From: Actinomycetes bacterium
GTDB taxonomy: Bacteria > Actinomycetota > Acidimicrobiia > Acidimicrobiales > UBA8190
Assembly: GCA_021798135.1 (NCBI GenBank)
Contig: JAJZYI010000094.1
Span: 1-11,324 of the forward strand
Length of the DNA: 11,324 bases
Direction: 5' to 3'
Each line of letters begins with the position of its first letter. Within the stretch, counting starts at the first letter, position 1. Both the position numbers and the translations under genes were made by a program. The notes under the pieces were generated by a model. It saw nothing but the letters and a program-made list of their open reading frames with translations. It did no database searches and was not told the origin of the DNA. Positions 7,196 through 11,324 of the stretch are shown piece after piece.

Positions 7196-8499
7196 GCCAG
7201 GGCCGCCAGCCCGGCCCGGGCGGCCTTGTAGATGAACGCCACCTTGAACGCCCTGGCAACCCCCGAGCTGCGTCCGGCGCCGAAGACCGCCCGCGACACC
7301 CAGGCGGGGATGCGGACCAGCACCCACAGCAGGCACACGGCGACGAGCACGTCGACGAGCCCGCCCGACGCGGAGAGTCCCAAGGTGCCCGGCCCGCTCG
7401 GGGTGAAGAACACCTTCAGGGCGCAGATGAGCACCAGGGACTGGCCGAGCTGGATGGCGAACAGTCCGGCGAGCGCTCGCCACCACAGCCGCGCCGCGCC
7501 CTCGGTCTGGGGTAGGGCGTGGCCGATCAACGCCAGCGGGGCGACGGCGACGAGCAGCACCAGCATGGCGACGCGGATCACGTAGGTGGCGAGCAGCACC
7601 ACCGCCAGCACAGCGGCGACCAGGCCGAGCAACACCAAGAAGATCCCGCCGGCACCGAGCGGGGTGACGACCAGCTGGCGCATCGCCGCGGTCGCCTGGC
7701 CGGGGTTCACCCCGTTGCCGAGCAGGGCTTGCGAGACGGCGTTGGCGGCCGGGATGGCCAGGCCGACCAGCGCCAGGGAGGCGTTGGCGGCGATCACCGC
7801 CACCACCACCCGGGGGGCGATGTCCTTGGCGGCGTAGCGGGTCTGGAGGGTCTCGTGGCTCATGACCACCGCCCCGCCGGCCAGCACCAGCAGCACCACC
7901 AAGGCGTTGGCGATCCCGGCGGTGACCCCCCAGATCAGGCCCACCTTGCCGCCGGTCACGTCGGGAGTGGAGAGCACCGTGCGGCCCAAGAGCGCCAGGA
8001 CCGGATTGAGCGCCGAGGTGACCAGGTCACGGAACCAGCCGTCGATGGCCGAGGTGACATGGCAGGTGACGTTGAAGAACCCGCAGCTCTGCGAGCCCCC
8101 CGCGGAGATCGACGGCCCCGGTGCCCCAGCCGGCGCGCCGCCCGACAGGTTCGGGCCGACCCCGATCCCCGGCGGTGCCGTCCCGCTGCCCGCCGTCGAA
8201 CCGCCTCCCGTCGACCCGCCCGCCGTCGACCCGCTCTGTGCCGCTGACGCATTGCCCGCCGTCAACCCGCTCGCCGTCGGCTGCACTGTTCCCGTCGCAG
8301 CGTCGGTGCCGGTCGTCGCGGCCAGGGTCGCAATGTCTCGGGGAGCGGGAGCGGCGGCCGCTCTCCCGGCTCCCAAGAGCACCACGGCCAGGAACCCGGC
8401 GGCGCCCAGGGCGCCGAGCAGCCCGAGCCCCATGACATGGCCACGGCGCGACGTGACCGGTCGGCGGGTGACAGGGCGGAGGGCGACAGGGCGGGTCAT
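7192..8499 (-). CDS. TrbL/VirB6-like polytopic channel protein
   Basis: 435 residues. A basic N-terminus and hydrophobic stretch (23-48, ending near AAAAPAPR) suggest a signal peptide or first membrane segment. Residues about 50-140 are low-complexity Gly/Ser/Thr/Ala/Pro, with repeated STAGGSTGGGSTAGSG-like units encoded by recurrent CCCGCCGTCGACCCGC-type DNA around 8188-8280. Next come two Cys (CGFFNVTC), the phrase AIDGWFRDLVTSALNPVLALL, and about five or six membrane segments. These features are typical of TrbL-family conjugation proteins in actinobacteria, the VirB6-like inner membrane core of the channel. The start overlaps the pilin stop (TGATG). No good Shine-Dalgarno sequence is visible there, so coupled translation is likely. 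An internal ATG at residue 23 is an alternative start that would leave the signal intact. Confidence 0.85.
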   Translation of the reverse strand: MTRPVALRPVTRRPVTSRRGHVMGLGLLGALGAAGFLAVVLLGAGRAAAAPAPRDIATLAATTGTDAATGTVQPTASGLTAGNASAAQSGSTAGGSTGGGSTAGSGTAPPGIGVGPNLSGGAPAGAPGPSISAGGSQSCGFFNVTCHVTSAIDGWFRDLVTSALNPVLALLGRTVLSTPDVTGGKVGLIWGVTAGIANALVVLLVLAGGAVVMSHETLQTRYAAKDIAPRVVVAVIAANASLALVGLAIPAANAVSQALLGNGVNPGQATAAMRQLVVTPLGAGGIFLVLLGLVAAVLAVVLLATYVIRVAMLVLLVAVAPLALIGHALPQTEGAARLWWRALAGLFAIQLGQSLVLICALKVFFTPSGPGTLGLSASGGLVDVLVAVCLLWVLVRIPAWVSRAVFGAGRSSGVARAFKVAFIYKAARAGLAALA

Positions 8500-8867
8500 C
8501 AGCCGACGACCGACTGGAGGATGGAGACCAGCAGCGGGGCCAGGGCGGCCAGCGCGTAGCCGATGGCGGCCGACTTGAGGGCGGTCTTGGCCCGCTCCAC
8601 CTCGGCCGGGTCGCCGCCGGCGGTCAGGTAGCGGATCCCGCCGATGGTCAAGAACAGCGTGGCCAGGCCGGCCAAGATCCCGACCAGCCACACCTGCAGC
8701 GAGCTGATCACCCCGTTCAGGCTCGGGGCCGAGCCGGTGGCGGCGAAGGCGGGCGGGGCGAGGACCAGACCGGCCACCGTCACGACGCTGAGGGCGACGA
8801 GCGCGTGCCCGACGTGGGCGGAAAGGGTCCGGCGGGTGTGGCTTCGGGCGGTGCGGGTGCGTTTCGT
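8499..8867 (-). CDS. VirB2/TrbC-type pilin, apparent ACG start
   Basis: Small secreted membrane protein. From the GTG at 8783 it has 94 residues; from the ACG at 8867 it has 122. The longer form has a complete signal peptide: basic n-region (KRTRTARSHTRR), hydrophobic core (LVALSVVTVAGLVLA) and an AFA-A cleavage site after residue 42. The mature part has membrane segments about 56-78 and 100-119 separated by GGIRYLTAGGDPAEVERAKTAL, the hallmark of TrbC/VirB2-like T4SS pilins. The GTG at 8783 has no Shine-Dalgarno sequence and would leave a 14-residue leader with no basic residue, whereas AAGGAGGA lies seven bases before the ACG. No ATG, GTG, TTG or CTG occurs in frame between 8867 and 8783. 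Hence I annotate from the ACG; a base error in the assembly (ATG read as ACG) is the main alternative. Confidence 0.75.
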   Translation of the reverse strand, partial: TKRTRTARSHTRRTLSAHVGHALVALSVVTVAGLVLAPPAFAATGSAPSLNGVISSLQVWLVGILAGLATLFLTIGGIRYLTAGGDPAEVERAKTALKSAAIGYALAALAPLLVSILQSVVG

Positions 8868-8873
8868 GGGTTC

Positions 8874-8881
8874 TCCTCCTT
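8874..8881 (-). promoter_or_regulatory. Strong ribosome binding site that decides the pilin start
   Basis: The minus strand reads AAGGAGGA, then six bases, then ACG at 8867-8865. Spacing from GGAGG to ACG is seven bases, ideal for initiation. No conventional start codon lies at a usable distance in any frame, so this site supports initiation at ACG. Confidence 0.7.
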
Positions 8882-8947
8882 CGAGAGGGTGTGTGGTGCG
8901 TCGGTGGTGTCGGGCCGGGCAGGGCCTCCGCCGGCCAGCGGGGCGTG

Positions 8948-9805
8948 TTACCTCCTTTCGCTCTCAGGCGGCGGAGATGCGGTGGCGTGGACTCCCGGCC
9001 GCTGCTGGGGGCGGCGACCCTGCCGTGGTCGACCCGCACCCTTAGAACCGGCAGGAACACCCCGATCGGCGACAAACCCGGGTCGGAAACCTTGTGAGAT
9101 CCAGGCGACCAAAGCGACCTCGGCCCGCTGGCGCCGCCGCTCTGCCGCCTTGTACGCAAGGCCCCACGCCCGGGCCGCCTCGGCCAGGGTCATCTCCCCG
9201 AGGCGCGTCGCGCCGATCAGCTCGGCGTCGTCGGCACAGATCACCCCTTGGGCGACGGCCCGGGCCAGCACGAAGTCGGGGTGGCCCCACGGCTTGGGAG
9301 GCTCGGCCGAGATCGGCCGGTGTGCGGGGCGGGCCCGCTCGGCCAGCTCTGAGCGCACCAGCTGCTTGGCCGCGTCATACGCCCGGCCGCACAGGAACCC
9401 CGCCGGCCTTGGCCGCTCCGGCGTGCAGCGGGCCAGGGCGGCGAGGAAGCCGACCAGCATCTGGGCCTCGAGGTCGGCCTGCTTGGCCGGGCATGCGTCG
9501 ACCAACGGCTCGAGCGCCCGGCGCATCCCGGGTAACAGCACTCCCGCCAAGCCCACCGTCCACGCCCCGCCCTCGGCCTTGGCGCGGGAGATCAACACCC
9601 CGATCGCGGCGTCCCGGGTCACATAGGGCGTGGAGGGGTGCAACAGCCGGGCCTTCAGCTCGCCCAGTGGGATGGCCCGGGCGGGCAGTCCGGCGACCGA
9701 TGCGCCGTCCAAGGCCAGCGGGCGAGGCTCGACGCAAAGGACGGCGAAGGCCCGCTCCAAGGCGGCGAACGGGGACGGCTCGGACGGACGGCGGAGTGGT
9801 GGCAT
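8948..9805 (-). CDS. Sigma-70-like / helix-turn-helix protein heading the transfer operon
   Basis: 285 residues. No exact family is recognised. Residues about 67-155 form a helical block (DAAIGVLISRAK, GLAGVLLPGMRRALEPL, DLEAQMLVGFLAALARC) reminiscent of sigma region 2-like proteins on actinobacterial mobile elements. Residues about 190-236 (ADDAELIGATRLGEMTLAEAA then RAWGLAYKAAERRRQRAE) look like a region 4-type helix-turn-helix: 'LAEAARAWGL' fits the first helix and turn and the Arg-rich helix fits recognition. The tail (250-285) is basic, Pro-rich and probably disordered. The start at 9805 is chosen over an upstream ATG at 9877 because AAAGGAG (9812-9818) sits six bases before it and the upstream extension crosses the half-site array. 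Likely role: transcriptional control of the element. A DNA-binding transfer accessory protein is the alternative. Confidence 0.7.
   Translation of the reverse strand: MPPLRRPSEPSPFAALERAFAVLCVEPRPLALDGASVAGLPARAIPLGELKARLLHPSTPYVTRDAAIGVLISRAKAEGGAWTVGLAGVLLPGMRRALEPLVDACPAKQADLEAQMLVGFLAALARCTPERPRPAGFLCGRAYDAAKQLVRSELAERARPAHRPISAEPPKPWGHPDFVLARAVAQGVICADDAELIGATRLGEMTLAEAARAWGLAYKAAERRRQRAEVALVAWISQGFRPGFVADRGVPAGSKGAGRPRQGRRPQQRPGVHATASPPPESERR
8951..8958 (-). promoter_or_regulatory. Shine-Dalgarno-like AAAGGAGG overlapping the end of the sigma-like gene
   Basis: The last codons and TAA stop of the sigma-like gene contain AAAGGAGG. It is followed within 4-12 bases by no ATG, GTG or TTG; only an ACG (8946-8944) follows at four bases. 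The frame from that ACG has the composition of a shadow, not a gene. It may be chance (codons AAA-GGA-GG near a stop) or a ribosome standby site ahead of the pilin. The 80 bases between 8868 and 8947 hold no other feature I can support. Confidence 0.35.
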
Positions 9806-9850
9806 CGGCGGCTCCTTTGCTCGAAGGGGCTGCCATCGCGCCACGGGCGC

Positions 9851-9983
9851 TCCATCAGGTTTCCAGCAGAACTCCATCAGGCAGGCACTCCATCAGGGGT
9901 GATGGAGCCCGCCCGCCCGGTCCATCAGGGGTGATGGAAACCTGATGGACCGCCGCGTTCTCCCAGGTCAACGCCCTGATGGA
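9851..9983. repeat. Array of eight TCCATCA/TGATGGA half-sites (probable operator or iteron array)
   Basis: Forward copies (TCCATCAGG): 9851-9859, 9873-9881, 9889-9897, 9921-9929. Reverse copies: TGATGGA at 9900-9906 and 9932-9938, and CCTGATGGA at 9941-9949 and 9975-9983. Two pairs form identical 18-base palindromes, TCCATCAGGGGTGATGGA, at 9889-9906 and 9921-9938, exactly 32 bases apart. A further perfect 14-base inverted repeat pairs TCCATCAGGTTTCC (9851-9864) with 9936-9949. The array begins 46 bases upstream of the sigma-like start, where an operon promoter would be expected. No clear -10/-35 pair is visible. The likely role is a multi-site operator; an iteron origin, centromere or transfer origin would look similar. 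Confidence 0.75.
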
Positions 9984-9997
9984 CCCTTCAGCGCTCG

Positions 9998-10034
9998 GCC
10001 GACGGCTCCAGCAGGCGTCGGCTCGGATTTTTTT
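9998..10034 (+). terminator. Plus-strand hairpin followed by seven T
   Basis: GCCGACG (9998-10004) pairs perfectly with CGTCGGC (10016-10022) across an 11-base loop, and seven T occupy 10028-10034 after a five-base gap. T-runs are rare in this sequence, which makes it stand out. It has the polarity to end a plus-strand transcript, yet no plus-strand gene lies upstream. On the minus strand it follows the regulator stop, but there the A-run comes before the hairpin and no U-run follows, so it is a poor terminator for that gene. Confidence 0.4.
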
Positions 10035-10047
10035 CGGGGACGCTGCG

Positions 10048-10527
10048 TCAGCCGGCGGCTGCCTGATAGCGCCGCGGGCGGTCGCCGGTCTGGGTGGCCT
10101 GGCCCGAGGCGGCGAGGCGCCCGAGTGCGTTGCCGACCGCCCCGGCGCTGCGCCCGCCGAGCGCCTTGGCGACCGCCGACGGGGAGTGCTCCCCGGGATG
10201 GTCGTGCAAGAAGGCGGCCACCATCCCGGCCAGCTCGCCCTTGCCCAACCGGGGCGATGCCGTGCCCTGCGGGTCGCCCCCGTCTCCGGCAGAGGGATCT
10301 GGGTCCCCGGCCGCCTCGGGCAGAGCCCAGCGGTCGGGCAGGCGCCGGGCACCGTCACGGCCGCCGGGGGTGCGCTCCACCTGACCGCTGGCGGCCAGGG
10401 CGGCGAGGACCTTGGTGGCGGTGGAACGGCCGATCCCCGCCGCCTCTGCGACCTCGGCCGCCGTGGCCGGACCGGAGCCGAGCGCGGCGAGCACCGCCTC
10501 GGCCGTCGTGGTGGTCGTGGTGGGCAT
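10048..10527 (-). CDS. Tandem winged-helix transcriptional regulator
   Basis: 159 residues built from two winged-helix units joined by an acidic Gly/Pro/Asp linker (about 70-94). Unit 1 is 8-69 (TAAEVAEAAGIGRSTATKVLAALAASGQVERT). Unit 2 is 95-155 (SPSAVAKALGGRSAGAVGNALGRLAASGQATQT, ending DRPRRY). Both carry the same helix-turn-helix-wing order and share LAASGQ, suggesting an internal duplication. It resembles small MarR/GntR-like DNA-binding proteins of actinobacterial mobile elements. The start is firm: AAGGAGGA lies five bases before the ATG. It is encoded upstream of the half-site array and on the same strand as the transfer operon, so it is the most natural local candidate to bind the array (inference). 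A two-headed protein would suit paired half-sites. No ligand or metal site is seen. Confidence 0.75.
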   Translation of the reverse strand: MPTTTTTTAEAVLAALGSGPATAAEVAEAAGIGRSTATKVLAALAASGQVERTPGGRDGARRLPDRWALPEAAGDPDPSAGDGGDPQGTASPRLGKGELAGMVAAFLHDHPGEHSPSAVAKALGGRSAGAVGNALGRLAASGQATQTGDRPRRYQAAAG

Positions 10528-10686
10528 CGGGGTCCTCCTTGCTCGGCGGGGTTGGTCTTCGAGGACCTACCTCGGTCTCGCCGAGGACCTCAAGTGCAAG
10601 GGCACCGGCGAGGGGGATTTGTCGCCAAAGCGGGGTTGGCTGCCGGTTCATATCGGCGTGAACTTTCCGGCCCGGGGCGACAGCCC
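10528..10686. promoter_or_regulatory. Divergent intergenic region with two small inverted repeats
   Basis: This 159-base stretch separates the divergent regulator and methyltransferase genes and should contain both promoters. It has GTTCA-N8-TGAAC at 10646-10663 (an operator-sized 18-base dyad), a CCTCGG/CCGAGG hairpin at 10570-10586 with a five-base loop, and a direct repeat GAGGACCT at 10561-10568 and 10583-10590 (22 bases apart, two helical turns). No -10/-35 pair is convincing. TCCATCA half-sites of the other control region are absent here. Confidence 0.5.
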
Positions 10687-11324
10687 ATGGCCATCAACCC
10701 CCGAACCACCCCCCACCCGTCCCGTCCCTCGCCGGCCGCGCCGGTGCCGTTGGCACTCTGGCCGGTCGCCCAGACCTCGGCCCAGTACCAGCGCGCCGGG
10801 CGCTACCACCCCGACTCCGCCCGCCACCCCGGCAAGATGCTCCCCGCCTTGGCGGCCCGCATCGTCGCCGAGTACAGCGCCCCCGGCGAGCTCGTCTGTG
10901 ACCCGATGTGCGGCATCGGCACCACCCTCGTCGAAGCGGGCCTCCTCGGGCGGCGGGCGGTCGGCGTCGAGCTCGAAGCCGCCTGGGTCGCCCTCGCCCG
11001 GGCCAACCTCGACCGCCTCCTCGAGCCCGACCGCCGTCGCCGCGCCGAGGTGCACCAAGGTGACGCCCGGCGCCTGCCCGGCATCCTCGGGGACCTCGCC
11101 GGCCGGGTCGACCTGATCGTCACCTCCCCGCCCTATGCCTGTGACGCCGGGGTGATCGACCGCAAGGCGTGGGTCGCCGGCGGGCGGCTCTGTGCCACCG
11201 AGACGCTCAACTACTCGGCCGACCGGGCGAACCTCGGCCATGCCCGCGGCCGCGCCTACGCCGAGGCGATGGCCGAGGTCTACGCCGCCTGCCACGGCGT
11301 GCTGCGCCCCGGGGGGCTGCTCGT
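10687..11324 (+). CDS. SAM-dependent methyltransferase (probably DNA), 3' end beyond the window
   Basis: 212 codons visible, frame still open at the right edge. HPGKMLPALA (47-56) fits motif X, CDPMCGIGTTLVEAGLLGRRA (71-91) is the SAM-binding motif I, AVGVELE (91-97) is motif II, and TSPPY (146-150) is catalytic motif IV. SPPY favours amino-methylation of DNA (N4-cytosine or N6-adenine), and the order X-I-IV fits a gamma-like arrangement. The DPMCG wording, however, is close to the DPxCGSGT of THUMP/TRM11-type RNA methyltransferases, so an RNA target cannot be excluded; no THUMP domain fits in the short N-terminus. The upstream Shine-Dalgarno sequence is weak. No restriction endonuclease is visible, so it may be an orphan methylase protecting the element from host restriction (inference). 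It is the only plus-strand gene and lies divergent from the regulator. Confidence 0.8.
   Translation, partial: MAINPRTTPHPSRPSPAAPVPLALWPVAQTSAQYQRAGRYHPDSARHPGKMLPALAARIVAEYSAPGELVCDPMCGIGTTLVEAGLLGRRAVGVELEAAWVALARANLDRLLEPDRRRRAEVHQGDARRLPGILGDLAGRVDLIVTSPPYACDAGVIDRKAWVAGGRLCATETLNYSADRANLGHARGRAYAEAMAEVYAACHGVLRPGGLL

Noticed and set aside
8500..9159. N-terminal extension of the TrbL-like gene up to 9159
   Set aside because: It would run through the pilin and sigma-like genes in another frame and yields Arg/Pro-rich shadow sequence; the ATG at 8499 with TGATG coupling is preferred.
9851..9983. CRISPR array
   Set aside because: Repeat units are only 7-9 bases, occur in both orientations and have irregular spacing, unlike CRISPR repeats and spacers.
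10648..11295. Minus-strand open frame of 215 codons opposite the methyltransferase
   Set aside because: The plus strand encodes motifs I and IV of a methyltransferase; the antisense product is low-complexity Gly/Val/Glu.

Overview
The window is very GC-rich throughout, with short or overlapping gene junctions and AAGGAGG-type ribosome binding sites. The protein families present are typical of conjugative or integrative elements of Actinomycetota. I cannot name a genus. The sequence shows no rRNA, tRNA, integrase, relaxase or replication initiator, so whether this is a plasmid or an integrated element stays open.

Layout. Positions 9805 down to 1 (minus strand) form one long operon that reads as a type IV secretion (conjugative DNA transfer) module. 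In transcription order it holds: a sigma-70-like/HTH protein (9805-8948); a small secreted pilin of the VirB2/TrbC type (8867-8499, apparently starting at ACG); a TrbL/VirB6-like polytopic membrane protein (8499-7192); a PrgI/VirB3-like protein with a soluble C-terminal domain (7195-6152); a VirB4-like ATPase (6155-4371); a membrane protein that looks like the N-terminal half of a coupling protein (4290-3118); the matching coupling-protein ATPase (3125-1527); a replication-relaxation family protein (1530-604); and the start of a VirB1-like lytic transglycosylase that leaves the window (607-1). Most junctions are ATGA- or TGATG-type overlaps, which implies translational coupling and one transcript. 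The only real gaps in the chain are upstream of the pilin and between the VirB4-like gene and the coupling N-terminal gene, and each has its own strong Shine-Dalgarno sequence.

Upstream of the operon (9806-10047) is a 242-base control region. It has eight copies of a TCCATCA/TGATGGA half-site, including two identical 18-base palindromes and a perfect 14-base inverted repeat, followed by a plus-strand terminator-like hairpin with seven T. Next is a minus-strand gene for a two-winged-helix regulator (10527-10048), a plausible but unproven ligand of the array. A 159-base divergent intergenic region separates it from a plus-strand SAM-dependent methyltransferase that runs off the right edge (10687-11324).

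Likely working scheme (inference): the regulator and/or sigma-like protein controls the transfer operon through the half-site array. Pilin, TrbL-like, PrgI-like and VirB4-like proteins build the channel, the two-part coupling protein feeds DNA to it, and the lytic enzyme opens the cell wall. A T4SS of this kind is noteworthy in actinobacteria, where many mycelial plasmids instead move double-stranded DNA with one FtsK-like TraB. The most unusual points are the ACG start of the pilin, the half-site array, the split coupling protein, and a 12-base tandem repeat forming a long imperfect inverted repeat at the end of the coupling ATPase gene.
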